Program-made: the position numbers and the translations under genes
Notes under the pieces: generated by a model
The model's input: only the letters and a program-made list of their open reading frames with translations
Databases searched by the model: none
What the model was told of the DNA's origin: nothing
Assembly (NCBI GenBank): GCA_015061885.1
Contig: SUVS01000011.1
Coordinates: 1-56,958 of the forward strand
From: Lentisphaerota bacterium
Lineage (GTDB): Bacteria > Verrucomicrobiota > Lentisphaeria > Victivallales > Victivallaceae
Length of the DNA: 56,958 bases
Reading direction: 5' to 3'
Shown here: positions 42,087-51,347 of the stretch, piece after piece
Layout: each line of letters opens with the position of its first letter
Numbering within the stretch: the first letter of the stretch is position 1

Positions 42087-43649
42087 TTATTCAGCAACGG
42101 CTTCCAGAATTACCACATCTTCTTTGGGAACATCCTGATGACCGGCTCTGCCGCCGGTTTTCACGCCCTTGATCTTGTTGACCACATCCATGCCTTCAAC
42201 GACTTTGCCGAATACGCAATAGCCGTAGAACTGCGGACTGGGGGAACGGTAATCAAGGAAGTCGTTATTGTTGACATTGATGAAAAACTGGGCAGTCGCA
42301 CTGTGCGGATCCATAGTGCGTGCCATGGCAATGGTGCCGATCTCGTTGGAAAGACGGTTGTCGGCTTCATTTTCGATGGGGGCACGGGTTTCTTTCTGCT
42401 TGAACTTCTGATCAAAGCCGCCGCCCTGGATCATAAAGCCGTCGATCACCCGGTGAAAAAGTGTGCCGTTGTAGAAACCGCTGTTGACATACTCCAGAAA
42501 GTTGGCAACGGTTTTGGGGGCGGCATCAGCAAAAAGTTCCAGCTTGATGTTACCGAAATTGGTTTTCAATGTAACCATGTTTTTTTTCTCCATTTTCTTT
42601 ATAGATTGTTTTGCCGGAGTTTTCTCCGGCTTGTTTGATTTTTCGGTTGCGTCGATCTCTGTTACAGTAGATTTCAAAGAGCTGTGCTTGAAGTAGTAAC
42701 GGATGATCGCCTGACTGCGTAAGCGTTTTTTCAACGCTTCAGCAGATTTTTCTCTGGCGGCAGTCAGGAGTTTGTTGCGGATTGCCTCCCGGTGGCTGGC
42801 AAATTCTGCTTTTTTACCGGCTTGAATGGCGGTGATTTTCAAAAAATAACTGCCTTCGGCTGTTTTGATTGGGCCGAAAATCGAATTTTCTTTCAAACTG
42901 CCCTGTGGTATGGCTTCGGCAAATTCACTGCGTAAGTTGTGCCGTTCAATAAAACCGACGATTCCGCCTTTGTCGCGGTTGGGGCCGCGGGAAAAGGCTT
43001 TTACGAGTTCCGCAAAACTTTCGCTGTTATCCGACAGCTGCTTTTTTATATGCTCAAAATCTTTTGCCGCTGTATTTTCCGGCAACAGCAGCAATGCCAA
43101 CTGGATACGCTCCGGCTGGGAAAAATCTTTGATATTACCGGTAAAAAAGTTATACATTTCTTCCGGAGTCGGTTCGCCAACGGCGTAATATTCTCTGCCG
43201 ACAACCATTTCTGCCTGCAGTTTTTCGAGGATTTTCTGGCGTATTTCTTCTACATTGCTGTTCATTGCCCGGGCTTTTGCCGCCAATTCCGAGCGGGTGC
43301 GGCAATTCAGATTTACTGCCAGTTCGTCGAGCATGCTTTCCACATATTTTTGCGGCATCACCAATTTCAGCCGGTGAAATTCATCGACCAGCAGCTTGCG
43401 GTCAATGATGCGATCTACAGTTTCTTCCCGTAGTTTGGCTATTTCGGCAGATAATTTGCTTTGATCGGTATATGCTTTTGCCAGAGCTTCGCCGGAACTG
43501 CTTTCCCGCAGGACTTCACCCAGAGTTACTGCTTTGCCGTTGACGGTGGCAAGAATTGAACTGGCTGCCGACGGCATCGGTGCCGGAGTATTGTCTGCAT
43601 GTAATATGCCGCAGCACATCAGCAAAAAACAAATCATTGATAATATCAT
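42087..43649 (-). CDS. Exported fusion of SurA/parvulin-type and cyclophilin (PpiB)-type peptidyl-prolyl isomerases
   Basis: 520 residues. A signal peptide (~1-18), a SurA-like helical N-domain (~30-160), and a parvulin-like domain (~175-290: [35 protein letters not shown]). From M358 a full-length cyclophilin follows ([45 protein letters not shown]). Two unrelated PPIase folds in one protein is unusual. A GGAG box lies 8 nt before the ATG at 42578, so a separate cytoplasmic PpiB of 163 residues could also be made. AGGAG precedes the main ATG. It follows the membrane-protein gene by 15 nt. Confidence 0.9.
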   Translation of the reverse strand: MILSMICFLLMCCGILHADNTPAPMPSAASSILATVNGKAVTLGEVLRESSSGEALAKAYTDQSKLSAEIAKLREETVDRIIDRKLLVDEFHRLKLVMPQKYVESMLDELAVNLNCRTRSELAAKARAMNSNVEEIRQKILEKLQAEMVVGREYYAVGEPTPEEMYNFFTGNIKDFSQPERIQLALLLLPENTAAKDFEHIKKQLSDNSESFAELVKAFSRGPNRDKGGIVGFIERHNLRSEFAEAIPQGSLKENSIFGPIKTAEGSYFLKITAIQAGKKAEFASHREAIRNKLLTAAREKSAEALKKRLRSQAIIRYYFKHSSLKSTVTEIDATEKSNKPEKTPAKQSIKKMEKKNMVTLKTNFGNIKLELFADAAPKTVANFLEYVNSGFYNGTLFHRVIDGFMIQGGGFDQKFKQKETRAPIENEADNRLSNEIGTIAMARTMDPHSATAQFFINVNNNDFLDYRSPSPQFYGYCVFGKVVEGMDVVNKIKGVKTGGRAGHQDVPKEDVVILEAVAE

Positions 43650-43664
43650 AAAAAGCTCCTCATG

Positions 43665-45620
43665 TTATCGGTCTTTATAATATACACTCTTCTTTGAATA
43701 TTGCCAAATCCCCGGCACTCTCGCGGCAAAAATCATTGCCCACATCAGTAAAAACGGTACATTATACAACCAGCAAACTGTTACCGCACACGCCCCCAGC
43801 AGCATACCCAGAAACACCCAGCAAAGTTTTTGCCGTCCGATTGTTTTATCCGGCGTATTTATTGACGGCATGGCTCCGGTCAGAAGTATTGTCTGACACA
43901 ATATAATTACAGCTAAAAGCGTATTATTGCCGCTGCTGTTGAATATCCACAATATTGCCGATAATCCGGCAAGCGATAACCAGACCCCGCCAGCTTTCCA
44001 GTTGCTTAAAAATAAAATAAATATCGTGGAGAGCATTGCCAGAAAGAGTACGGATGAACCGTTGTTTATCAGCAGCAGCGAAAGTATCAGCAGAAAAGTC
44101 CCCATGCCGGAAAAACCGTTTTCCACGGCGTTGAAACAAGCATACATCATATTGCGTCTTTCTCCGAAAAGCCGTATTATCCGCCAAAGCACCGCTATGC
44201 CGATCCCGGTCAACAGCCACCACCAGCTGCCAAGCAGCTGATTATTGCCATAACGGGGAGCTGTTTTCTGTTCCGGTGATGGGATTTGTTCCCACAAATT
44301 GCGGTTGCTGTAAATAATTTCAAACATATCCGCTGAAAGTCCAGGCGTGTTGCGGAAGACTTCGTGCAGATTTTTGCTTATACTTTTTAACGATATATCC
44401 AGCGGCACTTTGCTGAATACCCACCAATCGCCTGGTGTCGGCAGAATACTTGAATATGGGAAATTTTCGTGCATAAAGCTGAATACTACCGGGTTTTTCA
44501 GCAGATATTGAGGCAGTGCCACTACGCCGAACCAATTCATATTACTTGTAAAATATGTCAGAAAATTTTTCAGATATAATGGATACTGGTTTTCCGGCAA
44601 TGCGGTCATTAAAAGTATATCCGTAGAATGATCTGTTTGCACCTGCCGGGGGTATTGCGGTAATACCGCCCGGAAATCCGGCTTTTTCTGATAAAATCTT
44701 CGTATAAACATGGATTCCGGCAACCGGTGATGCCGGATTTTTGCCGGTACAAGTTCACGCAAAATGCGGGGCAGGGCGGATGTTGCCGGGGCAACCACTT
44801 GGATTTGCGGTTTTTCTTTGGCGTGCAGACTCAATAGTGCCAGTATGGCTCCGGATGAATTTTCGTCGCATTTATCGTTCATTATCAAACTGCCGTCCGG
44901 TGTGTAAAAGGCGTATCTGCCGGATTTTTCCATCAGAATAAATTTTCTTCCGTTTACCGTGGTGTGAGTTTTTGTCCACAGTTTTCCGGCAATCTTTATT
45001 GTCGGCGGCGGCGAAAATACCGGTATAGTGTAAAAACTCCCGGCAATACAGAGCAAAAGCAATATCCGCCATGACCACTGGCGGTGTTGACTCCCGCGGC
45101 GGGTCAGCGGCGAAGCCAATGCCCAGGTCAGCAAAAGTAATACCGCCAGATAATGAAACAAAGTTTCCATCCACGCCAGCCGCGAATAAAATACACCATA
45201 GAGCCAGGGCAGGGTTCCGGCAAGAGTACCAATAATAAAACTCCAGCGGCACCAGAGCGTGTATTGAGAAGAAACAAAACTGTGTGCCGCTCCGGCAAAT
45301 GCAACAGCAGATGCCGTTATGCCCATCGCGGCAACAGCCGTACCGTTACCGCAGAAAACAGCTGTTCCTCCCACCACAATGGTAAATAATATTGCAGTAA
45401 GTGCCATTGCCGGATAATATATTTTTGACGGTGCTTTCAGGTGGTTTATTATTGCTGAAAATATATACGCTGTTGCCGTCCAGATTATTCCGGCAAGAGA
45501 TAATGCCGCCAGCGGTTCAAGTTTGCCATCGGTAAAACGGAAAATGGCGGCAATCGTATTGCCGCCAAGCACCAAACCCGGCAGCATAAACAAGATGATT
45601 ATGTGCCAAAGGTTCTTCAT
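43665..45620 (-). CDS. Large polytopic membrane protein with spermidine-synthase-like soluble domain
   Basis: 651 residues: about seven N-terminal TM helices (~1-200), a soluble domain (~210-440) and a second TM block (~455-640). The soluble part has GRYAFYTPDGSLIMNDK and a Rossmann-like strand QIQVVAPATSALPRIL, recalling the membrane-fused spermidine-synthase-like family, but I see no intact glycine-rich SAM loop, so catalytic activity is doubtful. It begins directly behind the marC stop and precedes the PPIase gene. Confidence 0.5.
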   Translation of the reverse strand: MKNLWHIIILFMLPGLVLGGNTIAAIFRFTDGKLEPLAALSLAGIIWTATAYIFSAIINHLKAPSKIYYPAMALTAILFTIVVGGTAVFCGNGTAVAAMGITASAVAFAGAAHSFVSSQYTLWCRWSFIIGTLAGTLPWLYGVFYSRLAWMETLFHYLAVLLLLTWALASPLTRRGSQHRQWSWRILLLLCIAGSFYTIPVFSPPPTIKIAGKLWTKTHTTVNGRKFILMEKSGRYAFYTPDGSLIMNDKCDENSSGAILALLSLHAKEKPQIQVVAPATSALPRILRELVPAKIRHHRLPESMFIRRFYQKKPDFRAVLPQYPRQVQTDHSTDILLMTALPENQYPLYLKNFLTYFTSNMNWFGVVALPQYLLKNPVVFSFMHENFPYSSILPTPGDWWVFSKVPLDISLKSISKNLHEVFRNTPGLSADMFEIIYSNRNLWEQIPSPEQKTAPRYGNNQLLGSWWWLLTGIGIAVLWRIIRLFGERRNMMYACFNAVENGFSGMGTFLLILSLLLINNGSSVLFLAMLSTIFILFLSNWKAGGVWLSLAGLSAILWIFNSSGNNTLLAVIILCQTILLTGAMPSINTPDKTIGRQKLCWVFLGMLLGACAVTVCWLYNVPFLLMWAMIFAARVPGIWQYSKKSVYYKDR

Positions 45621-46226
45621 TTATTTAAGAAAGTTTTTTATGCCGTCAAAAATACATTGAGCCGCCAGAGCCGCCAGCATCAGACCGGTAACTTTACTCA
45701 AGATCTGAATACCGTTGCGTTTGAGTATCCGTTCAAGTTGTTCAGCCAAAAGCAGAACCACACACAGCAGGGCTATTGCCGAAATGATCCCCAGCGATAC
45801 TGCCATACGCATAACAAATTCGCCGCCTTCAGCCCCCATAACGAGCATGGCACCGATCGTGCCGGGGCCTACGATCGTAGGTAATGCCAGCGGTACAACG
45901 GTTATATCTTGAGCGTCGTCAATAACCTTTTTTGTGCCGCTGTTCCCGGTGGAACCATTCACCAGCGATATAGCGGTAAGCATCAGCACCAGACCGGCAC
46001 CGATACGGAACGCATCAATGGTTATACCCAGCACCTTGAAAAGATATTCACCGAACCAGTAGATCAGAAGAGTTATAATAATGACTGCAAATGAAGTTTT
46101 GACCGCAGTCTTGCGTTTGCGTTTTTTGTCGTAATCAGCGGTGTAGCTCAAAAACATCGACAACGCAAAAAACGGAGTCAGCAGAAAAAACACTTTTATC
46201 ATTACAGCTATAAATGTAGAAATCAT
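45621..46226 (-). CDS. MarC-family integral membrane protein
   Basis: 201 residues, six TM segments. TPFFALSMFLSYTA, FRIGAGLVLMLTAI and PLALPTIVGPGTI are family marks. The function of MarC proteins is unknown despite the name. ATG 46226 with AAAGGA upstream. The downstream gene starts without a gap. Confidence 0.9.
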   Translation of the reverse strand: MISTFIAVMIKVFFLLTPFFALSMFLSYTADYDKKRKRKTAVKTSFAVIIITLLIYWFGEYLFKVLGITIDAFRIGAGLVLMLTAISLVNGSTGNSGTKKVIDDAQDITVVPLALPTIVGPGTIGAMLVMGAEGGEFVMRMAVSLGIISAIALLCVVLLLAEQLERILKRNGIQILSKVTGLMLAALAAQCIFDGIKNFLK

Positions 46227-46390
46227 TTTTATTCCTTTGTTTAAGTTTATTACAAGATGCAACTGCCGGAATTCCAGACATGGCGTTATGCTTTTATCGG
46301 CCGCATCTTACAAATGATGTATTTAATTTAACTTGTTTTTATGTTAAAGCAAGTATTTTTTCACTCAAAAACCTTATTTTAACTGCCATA

Positions 46391-46418
46391 TTGCAATAAA
46401 TATGTATAAAAATAGAAT
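46391..46418 (+). promoter_or_regulatory. Promoter candidate for tRNA-Leu
   Basis: TTGCAA (46391-46396), 16-nt spacer, TAGAAT (46413-46418), ~60 nt before the tRNA. Confidence 0.4.
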
Positions 46419-46482
46419 ACAGATATTGTTTTTTTGCAAAATAGAGGTAAATTACTTTTGAGCATAAAGGCTTATCAAGCAC

Positions 46483-46565
46483 GCGCAGTTGGTGGAATTG
46501 GCAGACACAAAGGACTTAGGATCCTTCGCTTCGGCGTGCGGGTTCAAGTCCCGCACTGCGTACCA
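46483..46565 (+). tRNA. tRNA-Leu (UAG anticodon), CCA encoded
   Basis: An 83-nt class II tRNA: GCGCAGT pairs with ACTGCGT (one G-U), the anticodon loop is CTTAGGA, a short variable arm follows, the T-loop is TTCAAGT, and CCA is encoded. It is convergent with the AraC-type gene, which ends 3 nt away. Confidence 0.95.
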
Positions 46566-46567
46566 TT

Positions 46568-47488
46568 CTATACATTTTTGCCTTCGGTCAGATCCGGTAT
46601 TGAAGTTGTACTGTTGCGATATTTTCCCGGAGGGATCCCCTTTTTCCGCTTGAAGAATCTGTTCAGATAATATTCATTGCTCAAACCGGTCAGTTTAGCT
46701 ATTTTACTCAATGGCAGGTTGGTTGTTTCCAGCAGATCACAGATCCTCTGGATACGGGATTCGGTCAGCATATCGCTGAAACTTTTCTGAAATTCCTCCC
46801 GCAATACATGGCTGGTTCGGGATGTTGACAGATTCAGTTTTCCGGCAAGTTTATCCAGTGTGCAGTCCGGCGTTGTCAGTTTTTGCTGGAAAAAATCTTC
46901 AATGAGTTTGCGACGGCTTTTTTCTGTATTGGGGGTTCTCCGTTCGTTTTCCGCCCATGCCATCGCCGCCGCTCCGAACAGTTCCAACGCCCGCACTATC
47001 ACCGGGTAATTACTGCGGTACCACAACGGCATCTGGTTATACAGCATTTTCCGGTGCGGATCCCAATCGGAGGGTATTGTAAAGTCTGCCGAACGGAACG
47101 AGCCGCCGAAAATCGTTGCCGCATGGATGCCTTGTTTGAACAGCGGCACTATCACTTCGACCACCCCGGCGTAACACTGACTTATCATCGGTGCATTGGC
47201 TTCGGAGGCTTTCTGTCTGGACTCCCAACTGCAATGCTGAAGGCAGTTTTTACCGGTTTTTTCCCGGCAGGAACTGCAATATAAGCAACGGTGATAATTT
47301 CCACCGGGGCGTAATGGTTTACCGTCAGAGAGTTGCAGACAGCCGATATGGTCGTGAACAGTTATGTGCAGTTTATATTCTTTTTCTATATGATCCCACA
47401 TCTGCACCATATACTCACGGGTGTTGTACCCGGGAATTTTTTCGACTGTAAAATTTCCCATTACCAGCTGTCCGAGTAATTTATTCAA
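46568..47488 (-). CDS. AraC-family regulator with N-terminal PocR-like sensory domain
   Basis: 306 residues from TTG 47488 (297 from ATG 47461; the start is uncertain). Residues ~20-180 are PocR-like with a Cys cluster C68, C71, C74, C82, C86, and FGGSF. The C-terminal ~100 residues carry two HTH motifs ending in NRFFKRKKGIPPGKYR. It overlaps the end of the beta-helix gene and so probably controls the carbohydrate locus around it. PocR domains can bind hydrocarbon or sugar-derived ligands. Confidence 0.85.
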   Translation of the reverse strand: MNKLLGQLVMGNFTVEKIPGYNTREYMVQMWDHIEKEYKLHITVHDHIGCLQLSDGKPLRPGGNYHRCLYCSSCREKTGKNCLQHCSWESRQKASEANAPMISQCYAGVVEVIVPLFKQGIHAATIFGGSFRSADFTIPSDWDPHRKMLYNQMPLWYRSNYPVIVRALELFGAAAMAWAENERRTPNTEKSRRKLIEDFFQQKLTTPDCTLDKLAGKLNLSTSRTSHVLREEFQKSFSDMLTESRIQRICDLLETTNLPLSKIAKLTGLSNEYYLNRFFKRKKGIPPGKYRNSTTSIPDLTEGKNV

Positions 47489-49973
47489 GTTCTTTCAGCG
47501 AAAATTCGTGGATTTTGATATATTCATTGACATTGAACTGATTGATCCACAAATTTATCGTGGCTGTTTTGCAGTTTTCCGGCACTGTCAGATCGCCTTG
47601 CAACGTTATGATGTCACCTTTTTTGGCAACTGCCGGTATCGTCTGGCGGGAATCGTCAAGTTTACCGTTGACCGAAAAACGCTTTGCGGGTATGTTGCTG
47701 CTGACTTTCATGACCGCACGGTAGGTTTTGCCGGGGGTAAGTCTGACTTTCTGGTTGATGACGATATTGCTTTTGCCGGATACACGCTTGAACGAGATCG
47801 TGTCTTTGCCTTTGGTGACTTCAACAAACTTGGCGGCACTCCATTTGCTGCCGGCAAGCTCCGGACCGACTGTTTTGCGGGCGGCGGCGGCTTCAGCTTT
47901 GGCAACGGATTCTTCATCGGCGATTTCTTTGAGCGATACCGAATCCAGCCATGCGTTTTTGTGCATGTTGGTTTTGGAACTCCACACCAGAAATACCGCC
48001 TGACTGCTGTTGGCCGGATTGGTAAAATCAAGCGAAACTGTCTGCCAGTCGCGTACATCCGCTGCCCGTTTGATGAAACTGCGGCCGGTTTTCGGACGGA
48101 CTTCCAGACGCAAATTCAACGGTTCTTCGCCCTTGACTACGGCGGTGGCACGGTATCTGGCACCCGGTTTGAGATTTACATTCTGCCGCAACTGCCAGCT
48201 GCCGGGGGCTACGACCATGCAAATTTTCAGGGAGCGGCCGCCGGTTTTGAAGTTTTCGGTATCAAAAGTTATGTTTCCTTTGGCTTCGAGCATCTGTTCG
48301 CGGGCGGAACGCAGCCAGGCAGCCCAGCCGGGATGCAGAGGATTGTTCAACAGTTCATTATCGCTCTTTTCTTTACCGGACTGATCGGCGTTGAAAAGCA
48401 GTTCTTTGCCGATTACTTTGTATTTTTTATTGGGTATGACTTTACCGGCAAGTTCCATATATACATATTCGCTGCCGAGTTTTACGCAATAGAAAAATTT
48501 AGTACCTTTGATGAATATTCTTCCTGCGACTTCAGGTCCCGGCTCCGGCAATTCCTGATTTTCCGCCAGCCGGGCAGGGGGCAGAGTCAGCACATCCGGA
48601 GCCAGACCTTCTGTACTTTTGCCATCCACGACGATCGGCTTGGTTACATTGATAAAGCGGTTGCCGGAAATCAATTCCTGATAACCGGGAGCATTGCCGG
48701 AAAGGGCAAAACCGACTTGCGTATTTACAATAACATTATTGATAAAGGTGTTTTCGTAACCGCTGCGTACTACAAATGCCTGATGCGGCATGTTGAATAC
48801 CATATTGTTTGCCCACAGCGATCTGCCGCTGTTGCACTCAAAGCCGAAACTGTCATCGGTATTGAGGGCACTGCCGTCAACGATGTTGTTCACAACGCTA
48901 ACAAAGTGTTCTTTGCCGCCGGTTTTTATTTCGATAACGCTCCGCCAGCCGGAGTTGGTGCATACATTGCCCTGTACAACGGCTTTGTTGGCTTTCAGAT
49001 AAATTGCCGCACCCGCCAAGCGGCGGCGTTTGCCGTTTTCAAATATCCAGTTATGTGTGAGGATCTTACCGTCTTTGGTACGGAACTGGCGGCCGTAATC
49101 TTTGCCGGGAATTGTTTCGCCGCGGTTGACATCGCGTACTACATTGCCCTGTACTGATACATTGTGCCCGTAAACCAGAATACCGTGGATGTAGGAGTGT
49201 TTTTCGTTAGTGCCCAAGCCGCCGGTAAGCAGCTGATTGTCGTGAATGATCGCACTGGATAAATGCGTGGTGCAGCCTTCAGAAATCTGACCGCCTTTGC
49301 CGACCTGAATACCCGCCAAGCCGAATCTGCGAAGCACATTGCCCCGAACGATCACCCCACCATGAATGGGCGAAGAAAGTGCTATCGGGTAATAGACGCC
49401 TTCAAAAATACAGTTTTCGATCCGGGCGGAACCGATTTCAGCACACCGGATGCCGATACCGTAAGAGGTGGTGAAGAATTTACAGTTTTCCAGTACAATG
49501 CTTTCGATTTTGCCGGCGATCGGCGGATTGGTAACGCCGTCAACAGCACGGGAACCGTAGAATTTGACATTTTTTACTTCCAGCGAAGGCGAGGCTTCCG
49601 GTGTTACCTGGGTCAGGTCAATGATTGCCGCCCGCTTCAGCGTAGCAGTGCGGTAATCGCCGACTGCTGAAGAATGGATTTCAGCGGGAATACCGCGGCC
49701 TTCGATAAGGAGTTTACCTTTTTTGAGTATGAAAAGCCGGTCTATATCGGTTTTAAGAGTGGCACCGTCGCTCAAGATCAGAGCCACATCTTTAGTGATC
49801 TCAAGAGATTTATCAATCTTGTATGTCCCGCTGGCAATATGAACTGTCCGTTCTTTGGCGATTGCTTCGATCAAAGCATCGGTCCAGCTGTTTTTTGCGT
49901 TTTTGTACTTGCTTAATTCCGCACCGTTGAGCATAAAAGCACAACACAGCAATCCTGTGATCAAAAGTTTCAT
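47481..49973 (-). CDS. Exported right-handed beta-helix protein with C-terminal carbohydrate-binding-like modules
   Basis: 830 residues with a signal peptide (MKLLITGLLCCAFMLNGA). Residues ~25-440 are a parallel beta-helix, with repeated N-x-V/I turns such as NVVRDVNR, NNIVDG and NNMVFN, the fold of polysaccharide lyases and GH28-like enzymes. Two CBM4/9-like beta-sandwich modules (~540-680 and ~690-830, with PGSWQLRQNVNLKPGARYR) follow. Catalytic residues cannot be assigned. ATG 49973 has GGAG 5 nt upstream. The neighbours suggest a role in glycan breakdown. Confidence 0.8.
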   Translation of the reverse strand: MKLLITGLLCCAFMLNGAELSKYKNAKNSWTDALIEAIAKERTVHIASGTYKIDKSLEITKDVALILSDGATLKTDIDRLFILKKGKLLIEGRGIPAEIHSSAVGDYRTATLKRAAIIDLTQVTPEASPSLEVKNVKFYGSRAVDGVTNPPIAGKIESIVLENCKFFTTSYGIGIRCAEIGSARIENCIFEGVYYPIALSSPIHGGVIVRGNVLRRFGLAGIQVGKGGQISEGCTTHLSSAIIHDNQLLTGGLGTNEKHSYIHGILVYGHNVSVQGNVVRDVNRGETIPGKDYGRQFRTKDGKILTHNWIFENGKRRRLAGAAIYLKANKAVVQGNVCTNSGWRSVIEIKTGGKEHFVSVVNNIVDGSALNTDDSFGFECNSGRSLWANNMVFNMPHQAFVVRSGYENTFINNVIVNTQVGFALSGNAPGYQELISGNRFINVTKPIVVDGKSTEGLAPDVLTLPPARLAENQELPEPGPEVAGRIFIKGTKFFYCVKLGSEYVYMELAGKVIPNKKYKVIGKELLFNADQSGKEKSDNELLNNPLHPGWAAWLRSAREQMLEAKGNITFDTENFKTGGRSLKICMVVAPGSWQLRQNVNLKPGARYRATAVVKGEEPLNLRLEVRPKTGRSFIKRAADVRDWQTVSLDFTNPANSSQAVFLVWSSKTNMHKNAWLDSVSLKEIADEESVAKAEAAAARKTVGPELAGSKWSAAKFVEVTKGKDTISFKRVSGKSNIVINQKVRLTPGKTYRAVMKVSSNIPAKRFSVNGKLDDSRQTIPAVAKKGDIITLQGDLTVPENCKTATINLWINQFNVNEYIKIHEFSLKELE

Positions 49974-50044
49974 TCTCACTCCATTGGTTTTGATGATTTT
50001 ATATTGTTAAAATACTATAATTTCAAAATAGTTTTTTCAAGTTT

Positions 50045-51340
50045 TTATCTGGAGAGCAGACAGTTCTGCCGCAACAACTCCTTACGCAATACCTCATAAG
50101 GCGGTATATCCAAAGCCGCCGCTATGCCTGCGGCCTGACCGGAAGCTATGCATGTAACATTTAAGCGGACTGCACTTATCAATTCCGGCTGAACACCGAT
50201 TATAGAACCGGCCGCCAGCAGATTGTCAAAACTGCGGCTGCGGATAGCTCCGTAGGGAATTTCCATTTTGCCGGTGACTCTTGTGCTCCAGGGCGATTTA
50301 AAACCATTTATAAAATGGCCGCCGATATATCTGCCGCAAAGTGCCACCACTTCTTCCATCGGTTCAGGATTGTGGATGTCTGCCAGTGTCAGCTGGCGGC
50401 GGCTTACAATACTGCGGGTATAACGGACACCCAGCATGGGAGCTATCTTGGTGACAGCCATATCTTTGAATTCCGGTATTTCTTTTTTCAGCCATGCCGT
50501 TATCGGAGGGATCTGCCGCAAAAGTTCTTCGTACATGGCATTGTACTGAACCGGATCAGCAGCATCGCCGACAACAGCAGTAAGATTGAGTACTGCTTCG
50601 TCTTTCCGCACCAGGATCGACCCCATAAAGCAATCCTGGATCGCCACCGGGAATTTTCTGGTTCTAACTATCGGGTCGAACCGGGCGTCGGCTGTGGCTG
50701 TGTCAAAAAATTTGACATTATTAACCTTGAACATCAGCGTTTTAGTCATGCTTTTATCGACTTCCGGCGTGATGACTTCGGCTCCGGCAAGCATTGATAA
50801 GCTGGCATTGCCGGTGGCATCAACAAAGTTTTTTGCTTCACAGATTATTTTTTCCGTGCCGAACTGCACCACAATTCTTTTGATCAATCGGCCTTCACTT
50901 TCAACGCCGGTTACGAGTGCATTGAAAAGAGTTTTTACTCCTGCATCGCGGAGCATATCGAGCATGACCATTTGCATGATATTTTCGTCATACACTGCAT
51001 TGTTGACCCGCCATCTCAAACCTTTGCGTTCCAGCAGCAGCTTTGCCAATTCATCGGCAATACCGCCGGCTTGCCGGTGTTTCGGCCAACCGCTCAACAT
51101 CGCGGGCATGGCATAAACCGCTGTGCCGCCGACCGAAGGCATTTTATCTATCAGCAGAACTTTGGCTCCGGCTCTGGCGGCGGCAACAGATGCGGAAAAT
51201 CCGCTTATGCCGGCACCTGCAACAATGCAGTCGAATTTTTCCTTGACATCAAGCTGTTTGCGTGGTGTTTTGCTACCTTGCAAATCAGCGGCATTGAGTA
51301 TAAATGAAAAACAAAACAATCCAATAAATAAAAATCTCAT
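50045..51340 (-). CDS. FAD-dependent oxidoreductase, exported copy
   Basis: 431 residues. A signal peptide (MRFLFIGLFCFSFILNA) precedes the FAD site VAGAGISGFSASVAAARAGAKVLLIDK (Rossmann, GxGxxG) and GGTAVYA. The family (PF12831) includes sugar- and glycan-linked oxidoreductases. The protein is ~75% similar by eye to the adjacent copy, which lacks the signal. The start at ATG 51340 follows GAGG; an upstream frame start would overlap the neighbour. Confidence 0.82.
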   Translation of the reverse strand: MRFLFIGLFCFSFILNAADLQGSKTPRKQLDVKEKFDCIVAGAGISGFSASVAAARAGAKVLLIDKMPSVGGTAVYAMPAMLSGWPKHRQAGGIADELAKLLLERKGLRWRVNNAVYDENIMQMVMLDMLRDAGVKTLFNALVTGVESEGRLIKRIVVQFGTEKIICEAKNFVDATGNASLSMLAGAEVITPEVDKSMTKTLMFKVNNVKFFDTATADARFDPIVRTRKFPVAIQDCFMGSILVRKDEAVLNLTAVVGDAADPVQYNAMYEELLRQIPPITAWLKKEIPEFKDMAVTKIAPMLGVRYTRSIVSRRQLTLADIHNPEPMEEVVALCGRYIGGHFINGFKSPWSTRVTGKMEIPYGAIRSRSFDNLLAAGSIIGVQPELISAVRLNVTCIASGQAAGIAAALDIPPYEVLRKELLRQNCLLSR

Positions 51341-51347
51341 AAAACCT

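Noticed and set aside
47421-49157. 578-codon plus-strand frame across the beta-helix gene
   Set aside because: Antisense shadow; Phe/Tyr/Gly-rich and without a family.
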